64,000 bases of DNA from Nissolia schottii. Lineage: Eukaryota > Streptophyta > Magnoliopsida > Fabales > Fabaceae. Position numbers and translations under genes: made by a program. Shown in pieces: positions 1 to 12,560 of the stretch. The stretch covers positions 105,618 through 169,617 of the forward strand of contig QANU01112422.1 in the NCBI GenBank assembly GCA_003254905.1, written 5' to 3'. Below the pieces are notes generated by a model. It saw only the letters and a list, made by a program, of their open reading frames with translations. It made no database searches and had not been told where the DNA came from. Positions within the stretch are counted from its first letter, which is position 1. Every line of letters begins with the position of its first letter.

Positions 1-444
1 AATGCATTAAAAATTAAACCCTATGTAATGCCCGTGCAATGCACAGGCTATGTACTAACTAGTTCTACACTTCTGTTCAATCGTTAGTCACTCCTTTCCA
101 TGATTTGTAAGACTTTCAAACATAGCCTCAAAGAACCATATAAAAACTTAGAACTAAATGGCCTTCCTGTTCCTGAAAATTTGGTTTATGACATAATACA
201 AAGGTGTCACTTAATTCATGTAGCCAATCCCACCTGGTGGGAAGCCACTTTTGTTGTTAATTGTTGTTGTTGTAACAGTGCTTGAATGCATTATGTATAA
301 AGCAGTGCTTTTATTAATACTATATTATTGCTGCAAGTAGATACTAACTTCAATAAAACATGCAAAAGAAAATGACAAAGCAACCACGTTTACAAGGATT
401 TTTCACAAATACTAAGTAAAAGAATAAGCTCTAAATAATCTTGC
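1..444 (-). other. Intron of the RRM gene (partial)
   Basis: This stretch lies downstream of the last visible RRM-gene exon on the minus strand, so it is the start of the next intron, which begins with a GC donor at 444-443. No further exon of the family is visible here; the next one must lie beyond the left edge. A 61-residue open frame on the plus strand (100-285) resembles nothing known. Confidence 0.6.
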
Positions 445-445
445 C
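443..445 (-). other. Non-canonical GC splice donor
   Basis: On the minus strand the exon ends ...ACACCTAAG and the intron begins GCAAGATT. The exon end matches the conserved ATPK end of RRM2 and the +3 to +5 bases are AAG, the usual context of functional GC-AG introns. Confidence 0.7.
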
Positions 446-3400
446 TTAGGTGTTGCTCGATCAACCACCACAGTAGAACCCTCCAATTCATGGGTTTCTG
501 CCATCAAACTCTCTACAGAATCTGCAGCACAGAATATCCTCCTTAAAGCAATTGATACATCATACAACCTTTCCACTATATTTCAAAAGTTAGACTACAA
601 ACAAATAAAAAGGAACTTCCCAGTTGTATCATCATGAAAGCAAAAAGCACTTACATTAACTAGAATAGCTCAAGAAGCTCTCCTAATATAATCATAATTC
701 ATAAATATAAGACAAATCTATAGCTTGAAATGACCAGAGTAAGAAGAAATATGCCACTCACATAGTGAAATTACCAATTCTCATTGCCAAAACAAAGAAT
801 AAGTAAACTAAGGATCTAATACTTAAAAGTTTGTAAAGCAAACACTAGGTCATGTAAATATAAAGTTTTATCTCCATTCCATCCTAAACTAGTGCATGTG
901 CCCAAGTATGGATCTCAATTAAATAGTAAAATAGGTTTTCAAGTCCAATGAAAACAGAAACAGTTGCTGATGATGTGATTCCTGGAACCAACCATTCATA
1001 TTTTAAGATAAACAGACATAATGTAAGACATAAATGAAGCACCAGTATCTAATGTACTCGTTAATTATTTTTATATAGAGGGAAAATAGGCATGCATCCC
1101 TGAGTACTCTCATAGTTCTGCCAGTGTTAAACCAAGATCTTAGTTAAGTAGATAACTATCAAATAAACTTAAATTCAAGGATAACTAATATACAATAAAT
1201 CCATACACTTAAATATGCAGACAATTACAGCATACAGGCAAATATAGATGGCCCAACCTGCATTTGCAAAAGTGATAAAACCAATTCCTCGATGCCTTTT
1301 TGATCCTTGATCCTGTTGGAAATAAATGATAAACTATTTATAATTTAAAAAAATGTAAACTTGTATACTCCATGCACAAGTTTGCAGCAAAATTGTATAA
1401 CTACAAAATGCAGTCATCAGTGTGCATATGTATGTGTGTGTGTGTGCGCGCGTGTGTACACAACGATGGATCCTCTCATGTCAAAATTTCACTTGATTTT
1501 TTACCATTGATTAGGTTCTCTTGTGGGTCCCATTCCCATACTTGGCCCCACCTTCTTGATGAATGGTAAAAATCAACACACAACCACGTTAAGTGAAATC
1601 TGAACATGAGGATCAACTCCCATATGTACACAGTACACTGCACACCAACTGGATTATAATTTTACATGAATGACAATCAAAGGAGGGCAAGCACCTTTGG
1701 CATGTACAAGTCTGTTATTTCACCATATTTCTCAAAATGACTGCAATGGAAAAAAAGAAACAGTCAAATGGTGTCAGACTAACGCATCCGTTTCCTCCGC
1801 GTCAATTCTAGATTCATTATAAGAGTATATTACCAAAGAAGAAAAGACCCTCAATTATTTTAATGAAGACATCACAGTCATATATACCTTCTAAGATTTG
1901 CTTCTGATACTGACGGCGGAATTCTGGCCACAAAGATTCTGGTAACTTTTTTGACTGGCGCTCTCATCTCCTCCTTTAAAATGAAAGCATCGCAAGCATC
2001 AGTAGGCCAATCACACATCATTATAACATGTAGTGAACCAACCATGAACCATACTAGAAATAAATTCACGTTTAAGCATCAGTTTGACTAAAACCTTTGG
2101 TGTTGCCACTTTGACCTCCAACATCCTGTTACCGAGAATGTGTTCACTTGATAATACATTCTGCAGCAAGAAAATCGTCCAACATGAGATATAGCATGAA
2201 AGAGTTACCAGCAATGTACCTGTATGTGTGTATGTCTCAAAAGCAGTTACCTTAGCATCATCCACAGATGTAAATGTAACATATCCAAAACCACGAGACC
2301 GGCCAGTTGATCGTTCCTACAATACAATGCAAGTAGATTAAAATGTGCCTCCAGAAAACTTGGGGTTTAGGGGAAATCTAACATCATCAAATAATCACTG
2401 ATCAATGACAAAGAAGGAAACTATCTCATTGCATGTGTTTTAGAGAAGGATTCAAAAACTCCAAAATGGTAAAAGGTGGGCAAGACAAGATTAAACAGTA
2501 AATCTTGAGAGAAAGTGTAATGAACAAGCAATGAAACTGTTTTTTCAACTAAATGATTCTTCGTTACAATTACAATTTACAAGGATAACTCACTCCAACT
2601 TCTCTCTAAACTAAATACGGTGCCACTCTCAATAATTCTACCTTGGCAACAATGCTTTCCATTCCTATTTATAGGTGATTCTAAGAGGGTACAATTGTCT
2701 TTTGATTCCTTAGTATAGTATTATTAATGTTGACGTGTCGCAGTTCAATTGGTTTTCAAGATGATGTGTTGAACTTCTGTTGGTTCGTAATTATCAAACC
2801 ATTGGCCCTTTTCATTTGGCCCAAATCCATGTGTTTGCTATGGCCCATTGCTTTGTTTGATTTGGAGTGTCTTCTTGTGGCCAATTTCTCCAAGTGGCTA
2901 GTGTCGTCATGAGCGTCGCGGGGTGTTACACTACGGTGAACATGACACCCTCATGTGCGCACAACCCTTTATCGTAAGCACAACTCCCTCCTTCTATGAG
3001 CACAACCCATCCTCGTGAGTGTGCCTCCTTCTCGTGAGCATGATCATCTCTTGCGAAGGAAACCCCTTCTCACAAGAGTGACTCCCACCTCATGTGAGCA
3101 CAACCTCTTCTCGCGAGTGCAACTCCCTTTTCCTATGAGCATGCCTCCCTCCATGTGAGCATGACTCCCTCCTCGCGAGCCTGACTCCATTTGTGTGAGC
3201 ATTGTTTGGGGTTGCGTCTTCTCGTTTTCTAATGCCCTCAAGAACCACATGAGTTCATAAAACACTTTTCTCCCAATCACAGGTAATCGCTAAACATTAT
3301 CCCCCAGCTTAATGAAGGATATTTTATCCTTCATCAAGCGCATTTACCTTTTCACTTTTAATTATTAAAGCACTTTTCTCCCAATTGTGAGTATTCCCTA

Positions 3401-4328
3401 AAACAAGTGGCAATGTCATAAAGCATAAAAGCAACTAAATGTTTTCTTTTCTTTTATTCCTTTCATCTTCTCTGAGTGTGTGTGATACCAAGGTTAACCA
3501 TGTTACTTTTTCGCTACAAACTTTGCATACATGCACTTAAATGATGTACCATGATGATCTTGTATGGTATTTCCTGGACACTAAAGCAAAGAGGGTTATA
3601 GTGTTGCCTTGAGTAGAAATTTTATACATACTCTACATCACAGTAAATGAAGGATGATTCATGCGAAAGTTACCTTGCAATGGGACAAACAGCAGAAAAG
3701 ATTCCATCTTCAACACTTTAAGAAATAAAAGAAATGTCAATTTACCCATAACATAGCTTAGATTAACTCCATGAGTTAATGAGGGAACTGGGGAGACAAC
3801 CTCCTCAACCATTTCCTTTGGTGCTTATAGTTTACACTACAACAATTTACTGCTAACTACAAAATACTTCCGCAAGAAAAAGATACCACTAAGCAAGTCA
3901 ATCTAAAGACTTGTATAAAAGGGGCAAAAAAGGAATTCAGGAAAGAACCTCTCACACAAGAATTAACCCCCTACCCACACCCTCCCCTCTTAATTACACG
4001 TAATAGCAATACTAAAAAGGAAAAAAATGGAAGGCAAGGACTAACCCTCATTACGATGCAATCTTCAAGATCACCAAATCTGCTCATATATTCTTTCAAT
4101 CCCTCGGTATCAACGTCCCAGGGGATACCCAACACCTAAGATGCAATTTCATGAACACAATATGTTTAACTATTTTATTATTCGAAAAAAAGGAAAATGA
4201 GTATGTTAGCATGTCAATCCTCAAATGTCGATTATTGCAATCGGAAAGGAAAACTGGTAGAAATGAAAAGGAACAAAGGCAAACAGAATTGAATGTGCAT
4301 GACTAACCACAAGCTTTCGCTGCTCCAT
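445..4328 (-). CDS. Tandem-RRM hnRNP-like RNA-binding protein, 3' end off window
   Basis: Eight coding exons can be joined on the minus strand: 4328-4308, 4135-4046, 2316-2251, 2160-2095, 1973-1888, 1740-1695, 1312-1258 and 521-445. They give 507 nt (169 residues) with no stop and matching phases. The protein starts MEQRKLVVLGIPWDV. RRM1 spans about residues 5-80, with RNP2 LVVLGI and RNP1 RGFGYVTF (45-52). RRM2 starts near 92, with RNP2 IFVARI (94-99) and RNP1 RGIGFITF (133-140). Each RRM has the aromatic residues that stack on RNA bases. This is the plant family of two-to-three-RRM hnRNP/DAZAP1-like proteins, thought to act in mRNA binding. In full-length relatives a proline-rich linker and another RRM follow, so the C-terminal half is off-window. 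The 4308-to-4135 intron is short; the 4046-to-2316 intron (1.7 kb) contains repetitive sequence. The last intron starts with GC, not GT. The exact paralogue is not resolved. Confidence 0.9.
2530..3330. repeat. Repetitive insert in RRM intron, with degenerate short tandem repeats
   Basis: This lies in the intron between coding exons 2 and 3. At 2940-3215 it holds about ten degenerate copies of a 20-30 base unit built around CTCGTGAGCACAACTCCCT. Just upstream, GGGGTGTTACA (about 2920) resembles an LTR end. A TATTTATAGG motif near 2670 reads as a TATA box on the opposite strand. It is probably a retrotransposon remnant; no coding domain was recognised. Confidence 0.4.
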
Positions 4329-4900
4329 TGGAAACTTCAATGCGGTTCAATGAAAGGGAATCGAATGCTGCACAGGCCGAAAACCCTACCACTTCAAATA
4401 AAAAAACAAAAAGAACAAAAAATCTCTCCTCGTCTTTGGGTAGTATCTCTCAGTCTCAGGTATCAGCTCAGAACTCAGCGTTCTCACCACTCTCTCTCTA
4501 ATTCCCTCACACTCGCCCCCTGCACGCAACAACAACAACACTTCTTTCTCACACACGATTCTCCTCATCATCATCATTTACCAAATGAAAAATCCAGCTT
4601 TCGGTGCTTCGAGTTCAACCGCTATTCAGTTAACGCTCGAAGAAGGAAAATTGAGAAACAAACAAACAAACAAACAAACAAACAAAAAATTGCAATAAAC
4701 AAAAAAAAAACGCTCACTGACCTTGGGGGTATGGGGAAAAACCAAAACCCTATATCGAAGATGACCCTCGCTCTCCCTATTTCTCTCTCCCCTCTCTCGC
4801 TCCGCGCCTTTCTCGTGTCTCAGCCTCGTGTGCCTCCGACTCCCACCCCCCTGAGTTCGGAATTGCCCAATTGAGTTTGTGGGCCTTGCGCTACGCGGAG
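4329..4900 (-). promoter_or_regulatory. 5' leader and proximal promoter region of the RRM gene
   Basis: This region lies directly upstream of the ATG at 4328 on the minus strand. It is CT/AG-rich, as plant 5' leaders often are, and holds an AAAC microsatellite at about 4656-4687. No clear TATA box was found. The 193-residue plus-strand open frame across it is low-complexity and is taken as chance. Confidence 0.4.
4656..4687. repeat. (AAAC)n microsatellite
   Basis: About eight tandem AAAC units in the 5' region of the RRM gene. Confidence 0.9.
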
Positions 4901-4965
4901 CAACGGGCCGGACTGCTAGACCGGCTTAATCGAACCGCTCGTCAACTAGGGTTATATTTTTTTTA

Positions 4966-5194
4966 TTGAGTAAAACATTATTTTCATCCCACCGACTCGT
5001 CTATTAATTTTATCATTAAACTTTTAAAATTATCATAATTATTACTAAAGTCAACAAATGTTTATTAAATTTGTCCTTGAGTTAGGATAGTTGGAGATAA
5101 TTTTAGTGTAATTTTGACAACTTCAAAAACAAGTCAGATGATTTTAAAAGTTTAGGAATTAATAAAAAAACTATCGAAAATGATGCTTTACTTC
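4966..5194. mobile_element. Small foldback MITE
   Basis: The ends are inverted: GAGTAAAACATTATTTTC at the left, and the reverse complement of the right end reads GAAGTAAAGCATCATTTTCG. The similarity continues inward through TTTTAAAATYATC. TTTTTTATT precedes it and ATTTTTATT follows it, a near-match 9-bp target duplication. It is non-coding and probably a MULE-type MITE. Confidence 0.6.
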
Positions 5195-5203
5195 ATTTTT
5201 ATT

Positions 5204-6177
5204 TGAGTAATTAGCACTTATCCCCTTAAAATTTGACAAAATAGCAAGTAAGCCCAAACTTCTTCCCAAATAACACCTCACCCCTTTGAATCACGATAGA
5301 CTGTGTGTTTGGGATTACCATTTCTCAAAAACAATTTTTTTTTTCTCAATAAAAAGCTGCTTTTTACACTATTGCATCGCGCTTGAGTAGAATGATACAT
5401 ATGAACAAAAGCTTTTTATTTTTGCTAAAATTAAAAAAAAAAGGTTATTTTATCAAAATAATTTGAAGCTTTTATGGACATTATTTTTGCTTAAGAAGCT
5501 ATTTTGCATGTCCACAATATTATGATTTTATTAAATTGACCCTTAACTATTATCAAATATTATATTATATAAATATTTATTTCATACTCTTTTTAATAAT
5601 TTTAGCATATAAAAGAAATTTTTTTTCATATAATCTAAAAAAACATGTTATCCTAAAAGCACCTTTTAGTTGAAGTATCTAAACATAAATTGATTCTCTC
5701 ATAATTAATTATATAAAAATGATTATTGAAATAAGAGATTATTAAAATAGAATACTTCAAATGATCACACACACATCCATGTTAGCTTGAAAGGAATATT
5801 CTGAAGGGATATTCTACTAAACCACGTTTACTTGTTAAATTGTCCACAAAAATAAATAAAACAGATAACAAAAAAAATCGATTATCCGTTAGTTTCTATA
5901 CTATGATGCACAAATACTTTAAAATTGGTAAAACACCCGTATTTTAATCGTATTCTATATAATAATACTCATATTATAATTTTGCATTTTAATTTTTGAA
6001 AAGAAAACAATTTTTTGTTAAAAAGAAGAAAAAAAAAGTTATTTTTGGAAAAAAAGTTAAGCTATTCTCAAACACACATTAGTCTATGGTGATTCAAAGG
6101 AGTGGGATGCTATATTGGGGGAAGTTTGGAGTTACTTGCTATTTCCTTAAATCTTAAGGAGGAATGTGCTAATTGGC
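5204..6177. mobile_element. Foldback element with ~130-bp inverted termini and 9-bp TSD
   Basis: The left 130 bases (from TGAGTAATTAGCAC) and the reverse complement of the right 130 bases (ending GTGCTAATTGGC) align along their length. Both include AATAGCAAGTAA, CCTTTGAATCAC and TGTGTGTTTG blocks. ATTTTTATT occurs directly before (5195-5203) and directly after (6178-6186), a perfect 9-bp target duplication. Nine bases and long TIRs fit a non-autonomous Mutator-like element. The interior is AT-rich with no coding capacity. Confidence 0.75.
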
Positions 6178-6189
6178 ATTTTTATTTTT

Positions 6190-7370
6190 TGTTCAACAAC
6201 CTATTTTTTCAAAACTTTTTGGCCAACAATTTATTGTTGCAACTAGTATTTATGACACGTAATTTTACGAGTTCATTTTGGACATTATCTTTTATATAGT
6301 TTTTTTAAATAATTTTTCATTTTATTTCGATTTTTTTATCATGCAAATAATCCGTTCAAGATATACAATAAATTTTTTAGAATGAAAAAAATATTTTAGC
6401 AAACATAATTTTTTCAGTTGTAATTATTTGTCACATAAATCTTACAAATATTCATAAGGAGCAACTTTATTTTCATTGTTTATTCTTGTAACACACATTT
6501 CAAGACATGTATCAACATTTCAGACATCTTTTCTCATTCATCATGCATATCACCCATTTAGATATTTTAACATGCATAACATGCACGCACACATTTCTTG
6601 TCACACATGAGCATAAAATAGGAAAAAGTTCCTCCAACATGTATTTTCTCATGCCCCAAGTATTCATGACATGCATTTGCTAATCATGCATTAAAAATTA
6701 AATAATAAAAAATCTGATCTAGCATGTGCTCATTACATGTTCTTTTCCTTGCCATATATTCATAGCATGCATAACATCACCAAAAATAAAGTTTATTTGA
6801 CATTCATTCATTCTCTTTCATACATTCATAACATTCATTTTCCAAACATGATAGCATACAATTAAAAAAAAAAACATTTAAAATACATTTCCCTTCTTTC
6901 TGTCTCACATTTCATAGGTTGTAACATATATTTTTGTCATACCTAACAACATACATCAGTTAGGAAAACTTTCACCTCATGTGGATAACATCCGTAAAAG
7001 GAATCATTGTCTCCAAGTGTCACCCATCTACGGAAAGCTTAATCTATTCCTAATACCTATGTTAGAGAGTTGTATCAGTTGCAAAAAAAAAAATAAAGGA
7101 GAAAAATTGAGAATATGGAAGAATCTATAAAGAGAAGATCTCACATATCAAGGAGATGTTCATTGCCTTAGTAGAAATTGAGGAAAATCGAATGATCAAT
7201 GTTGAGAAATCCCACATATTATCAAGATTTTAGTGACTCGTAGAAGAGGAAAAAAAAAAAAGAAGGATTGAATTGTTGCAGCGGTCCTAGCACACTACGG
7301 CGGTGCAACGTGGATTAGGCACTATAGCGCTCATTGAGTGCTACAGCGATTCAGCAATGGTGGATTGGGG
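6190..7370. other. AT-rich intergenic DNA, no gene seen
   Basis: This stretch is AT-rich, with many scattered CATGCAT/ACATGCA and TTCATTCATT motifs at 6500-6900. It is probably decayed retrotransposon DNA. No coding domain was recognised. Confidence 0.4.
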
Positions 7371-7379
7371 AGCAAGGGA

Positions 7380-7565
7380 AGGGATGATCAATATTCCTAT
7401 AGGTAGGTGGCTTGCAGGGTCAGTATTCCTGTAGGTAGGTGGCTTGCAGGGATGTCCACTTTCCTGTATGTAGGTGGCTTGCAGGGAAGGGATGGTCAAT
7501 ATTCCTCTAGGTAGGTGGCCTGCAGGGATGTCCACTTTCCTGTAGGTTGGTGGCTTGCAGGAACG
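7380..7565. repeat. Minisatellite, ~5 copies of a 33-40 base unit
   Basis: The core CCTGTAGGTAGGTGGCTTGC recurs five times with small changes, separated by GATGTCCACTTT or GGTCAATATT linkers. The inferred minus-strand peptide (HLPIGIL-type repeats) merely reflects the tandem DNA. Confidence 0.85.
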
Positions 7566-9060
7566 TGCATTATTCTATTCGTAGAAGTATCAAGAATTAG
7601 TTTCAGAAAGTCTGATACATGTATATGATTATGTATGTATACGCTATAAGGCACTGTCGAATGATTCCCAAGACTGCCTATGTAAAGACTATAAAATACG
7701 AGAGTCGTGATCTAATGTCACGTTACTCAAGTGGATAGGGTTAGTACGCACGTTAAGTTTTCCTATGCTAAGTAATGAAAAGACTAGAATTCCTCGATCA
7801 CCTAGTAAATTAGATAAAGCTGCTCAGGACTAGCATGGAAAATAATAATAAGTAGTGATTTTAGTATACTTTGACACTTAGAGATCTCCTGAGTGGCCTG
7901 AATCATAAATGAAGCGAAAACAGATAGTTATGCCCTAGGATTCCTACTGAGGACACGACGTTCTCATCCCCTACTCATTTATGATTCTAAGCAAGTACGA
8001 CGAGTACACCAGAGAAGAAAAGGCATCACAAGACACTTGAAGGTCTTGGCATCAAGATGTACTAGGGGAGCATCAAGAGTTTGTCATATACCGTGTCGAT
8101 ATTTTTGTATAGACTAAATGGACCAAAGTACCATTAGTCGTTATTATGTGTTGTAATTGCAAAAGTAATTATGCAATGAAACTATTTATGAAATGAATAT
8201 TTGGACCACTTTGTTGAACCACTTTGTCAAGTGTATGTTAAGTTTGCCATGATTATCGCACTTAGTAAATACTATGACTATTAAACGTTTATGCCCCTAG
8301 GCTCTATCGCTTGCTTATATATGTATGTCTTCTCGAACATGCATGGCTCATATTTTATGTTTTAATAAAGAAAAGAAAAAAAATTAAATTGGTCCTTATT
8401 TTCAGTTAAAGAATATTTTCAAAGATAATATAGGACTAAGAGTATTCCAACCAAAGCAGATAGCAACATTGTGATCATTGTTTACGACTTAAGCGTAAGC
8501 AGATAGCAGGGGTATTACACATGCTCGGGCGACCGACCTTCGCTGCAGAAAAAAAAAAAGGGGATTTCATAAACCCTCAAGGCTCCTATATAAATAGAAT
8601 ATGATCATCTCAACCCTAATGTACAAGAAGACGAATTTAAGTGAAGAGGCAACCCAGGAGAGCTAGAAGATCACTGGAGACTCTGTTGATATCTCGGATC
8701 AATAGGGAATTTGTTGATTCTTGTATTCTCTATGTATCTCTTCATCTCTTCTTCTTTATCATTGGTTGCATGTCCTTTTAGCATGAACTAAAAATTCTCT
8801 AGTTAGGGCATGGACGAAAACTGAAACACCCTAGCTAACTGCTTACGCCTAGGTCGTATGCAAAGCTCACTAGGTTGTTTACTACTCGGTGGGAATACTC
8901 ATAGTCCATTATTGTCTTTCGTAAATAGTCGCATAGGAAACTAGGGACCAATTTTGAACTTTTTCATTATGTCAATTATTTCATAAAATAGGAGCCATAC
9001 GTCAAAAAGAACAGTTATAACAAGCGGTAGAGCCCTCAGGCTTAGCTAATAACAGTCGAG
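7566..9060 (+). mobile_element. LTR-retrotransposon-derived sequence
   Basis: No open frame is present. GGGGTATTACA near 8510-8521 looks like an LTR 3' terminus. A TATA-like CTATATAAATAG (about 8587) is followed by a CT-rich leader. The block 8790-9045 is clearly related to 59395-59645 (shared GGTGGGAATACT and AGGAGCCATRC), and each ends in AACAAGCGGTAGAGCC or a close variant, which may be an LTR edge plus primer-binding site. The family was not identified. Confidence 0.45.
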
Positions 9061-11900
9061 AAATAGAAAAGCATGCATCGTACATATATTGTGGTCCATC
9101 ACCAAGTCACATAGTTATAATTACAATAAATAATACACAAGCCATATGTACATCATATACAAGACATGGTCTCAAAATACATAGTCTCAAAATACATAGT
9201 CTCTCAAAATATAAGGCTACTGGAACACTGCTCAGTATGCCCCTAACAAAATACTGTCTCTGGCTGGCTCTGGTGTCCCTGGCGGGTCTGGACCGCCTCA
9301 TAGCTCCTCGGCCGGTTCAGCCGCATCCTCGTAGTAGGACTCGTCATGTGTCCCTGGAGTCATAAGGTAGTGGGGGTGAGAACGGTAGGTTCTCAGTGGG
9401 AAACTGTAACAGTAATATCTCGTGGTTCATTTAGTCATACTCGAGGCCGTTCAGGTGTTTCTAAGTGAACATGCATACTAACATCCTTACTGATTATCAT
9501 CTGGCCTAAAGTCCTGAACAACTTTATCTACGTTACTAGGTGATAAGGGAACTACTCTTGCTTACTAAATTCTCGTGCTTGTTACTTGCTTTCGCATACA
9601 TACCTAGCCGTCTCGAGCGTTCTCTTGACGGTAATTACATGATTTTACTTATCTTCTTACATACATTCATTCATACATCACATACTCTAGTCCTCCCTTT
9701 CTTTCATACTTTACTTTCTTAACTTTCCTCTTGCTTTACTTTTCTTGAGCCCTTCCACTCTTGTAGTCGTGGCCTCGACTACAACCTACTTGCGTTCACT
9801 ATCGTTGACAACCCGGCAACGCTATAACCGGTGTGGTAGCTAACCACGTAAGGCTCATAGGAGGAATGCATCGCTCAACGATATGAACAACCACCCACTG
9901 TTGGATGGTGAGGGGCCGGCCCTGGCGACGCGACCGAGCGTGGTACTCGATATCCCCATCATAGTATGTCCTCTGTTGACCTTACTTGACGGGATACCCT
10001 CACACTACCAGGTAGGTCCTCTGGTACCTGCCTGTGGTGGGCTTCCACCTTCCGCGTGCCCTCTCTTTGAAACCTCGGAAGTGGCTGGTATTGTACCCCA
10101 CCACCTTAGCAGGTCCTCTATTGACATTGCTAGGTGTGGTAACCGCACACCTCTAGGTATGCCCTGGCGACACCACCTGTGGTGGGCTTCCACCTTCAGT
10201 ATGCCCTGGCAACGCTACTGAAGTGGGATCGTTATTGGACTTGTGTGACGTCACGTCCTGTACCTGTTCTCTTAGCAGTACATCATATCTTTATCTTTCT
10301 TTCTCATAGCTTTTCTTCTTTTCTTTTCTTTCTTTACACATAACATGACATGGCTCGTTCCCTAAGGTTCATTTCCATTATCATCTTTACACATTACTTG
10401 ATGAATCTCTAATCCTCTAAGAATACCTTAACATGATGCATGGCATGCTAACATATTATTTCCATAAACATAATGCATGAAATCCTACCTATTACATCAC
10501 ATAGTTCATACATTTCAGGCTTATACTTCATACAAAACATCACTGGTTGGACTATGTGCCTCAAGAAAGCATTCAGAAGACGTTCTGGTCTCAGGCCGCT
10601 CAGCGGTACCCTAGGGCCGCTCAGCGGATTGAACCATAGCGCTCAGTGATGGCTTGGTGCCGCTCAGCGGTTCCAAGAGCCGCTCAGCGGTTACTGGCGA
10701 ATCTGAAATTGTTTTCTTCGTTTTCTTTCTTTTCTCTTTGCCTTTTCTTATGGTTACTCTTTGAGGTTTTCACACATATTCCAACCATCAAAAACCTATC
10801 TAGTCCAGGCCACAGGGCCCTTCAGAATCATCTCCTAAATCCTAACCAAACTTCTAACATACATAGCCATACATGCTTAGAAACATACACACACACACAC
10901 ATACACACACCCAAGCAAAGACATCCACCAAAGAGGTGAGTAAACTAGAGTTACCCACTTCTTGGAGGGCTGTTCAGTGGTGAGGAAGAGGGTAGGAGCG
11001 TCGTTCTTCGAGCTTAGGGCGCGATCCGAGCTTCCCAGTGAAGTTTCTGCAGCGAGTATCTGGACAAACGGACAGAGTTTCCCCTAGGTTATGAATTTCT
11101 CTCATTTTTCTGATTTATGGCTGGCTATTTATAGGCAAAAATCTTCCTCCCATAATTACCTTTTTGCCCCTAGGTTTATTTACAAAAATGCCATTTTGAA
11201 TTTCTTTTATAATTAATTAATTTGGATGATAATCCAAATGTCACATCATGAATAGTGTTTTGAATTAAAAATTATTTTCTAAACCTGATTTCTCTCACGT
11301 GGGCTGCCCCCAAATTTGACTTTCTCCCAATTCCGGTTCGCTCGTGTTTTATCGCTCGCAGTGTCGGTGCGTCGCGCACGGTCGTTCGAAAAATATTCCT
11401 CTTGTAGCGATCCCCTAATTTCCCTCTACCTAGGAATATTAATCTTAGAAGGTGTTTGTGATTTTCCTCTGGAGAGTATTTTTCACAGATGCCTTCGACC
11501 CGTTTCTACAATCTTGTGTCTGCCGACCCCCGTTCGGCTCGCGGTTTCGTTCTTTCCCAAACATCCCAATAGGGTCGTGGGACCACCCTAAGGTGTCTAA
11601 GACTTTTCCCTGGTACCGGTGGGGTTTCCAGAGACTTCGGACTCTCTGCTCAATTTTACACGCTAAATGGAGCTGTTTTAGTGTCTGCAAAATCGTCTGA
11701 AACTCAGCAGAACTCCGTGTAACAGCCAGTTAAACCTCATCTTCCAATTCTGAGGGTCAGTAGGAATCATTTGAGTGTCATCGAAATTTATCAAAACTCA
11801 ACAGAATAATTCCTACAGACTTCCACACGTTTACTCTGACCCAAAGTTCTATGAGCAGTTATTTGGCAAAATTCTTACTAAGAAAAGAGCGGGATGTTAC
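9061..11900 (+). mobile_element. Probable Ty3/gypsy LTR or untranslated region
   Basis: This is 2.8 kb of non-coding, relatively GC-rich DNA. It contains a duplicated CCTGTGGTGGGCTTCCACC (about 10030 and 10180), the CCGCTCAGCGG cluster, and a final GGGATGTTACA at about 11890-11900, the usual 3' end of chromovirus-type LTRs. No gag or pol domain was recognised. The exact borders are uncertain. Confidence 0.4.
10594..10695. repeat. Cluster of the 11-bp palindrome CCGCTCAGCGG
   Basis: Four perfect copies of the near-palindromic CCGCTCAGCGG and one degenerate copy (GCGCTCAGTGA) lie within 100 bases at irregular 20-30 base spacing, in the gypsy-like region. Confidence 0.85.
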
Positions 11901-12560
11901 AAAAATTCTTCGTCGTTTGTGTTGCAACATTGCTACTTTCCATCCAATTGTATTTTATTGAGATAAAGTTTATTATTTTATATTGTTGCACTATTTATAT
12001 GCTTGATCACCATATAGGTAGTTAGTATATATCCTCTCACGAGACTCGAGAAAGAGAGTGTGAATAGGACTAGGCTTAGCAAATCATAGGTTAAGTGAGA
12101 TGCCTAGATGGTTTACCCCGATTTGTGTGGTCGTGTGAGGAGCAGGTAGCTAGAGCATCAAACCCCGTTAGAGGGATCAATCTATAATGAGAAGGTTATG
12201 TGACCTCGAGAGAGGCTAGTAACCACTAACCTCGACCATTAATTATCAATAACTTTATAATTAGATAGGAATAGTAACTAGCAGCATAAGCAGGAGGGTG
12301 AAAGTCGAGTGTCCTAACGCTTCTTCCCATCTAGATTCTTAACACTAATTCAATTGCATTCTTATTTTGTTTAATTGTCTTATTTATTATTTTTATTTAA
12401 TTCTTACAATTACTAAAAACCCAAAAAGAACCAACCTCAACAAATAAGAGTGTCTACATTGAAAAATAATGTAGTCACTCAGTCTTTGTGGGTACAACAA
12501 CCCGAGTCTCCATAAGACTCATTATTACTTGACACGACTAGTAAAAGAAATGTGTGACAA
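11901..12560. mobile_element. Gypsy-like leader or LTR remnant
   Basis: This region follows the LTR-like terminus. It contains CTTTGTGGGTACAACAACCCG and ATTATTACTTGACACGACTAG (about 12483-12540), which resemble conserved LTR or leader stretches of Tat/Athila-type elements in dicots. It is recognised only from memory and has no open frame. Confidence 0.35.

Noticed and set aside
4293..4874. 193-codon open frame on the plus strand
   Set aside because: It overlaps the RRM gene start and leader antisense, is low-complexity (Ser/Leu/Gln-rich, AAAC repeat), and has no recognisable domain.
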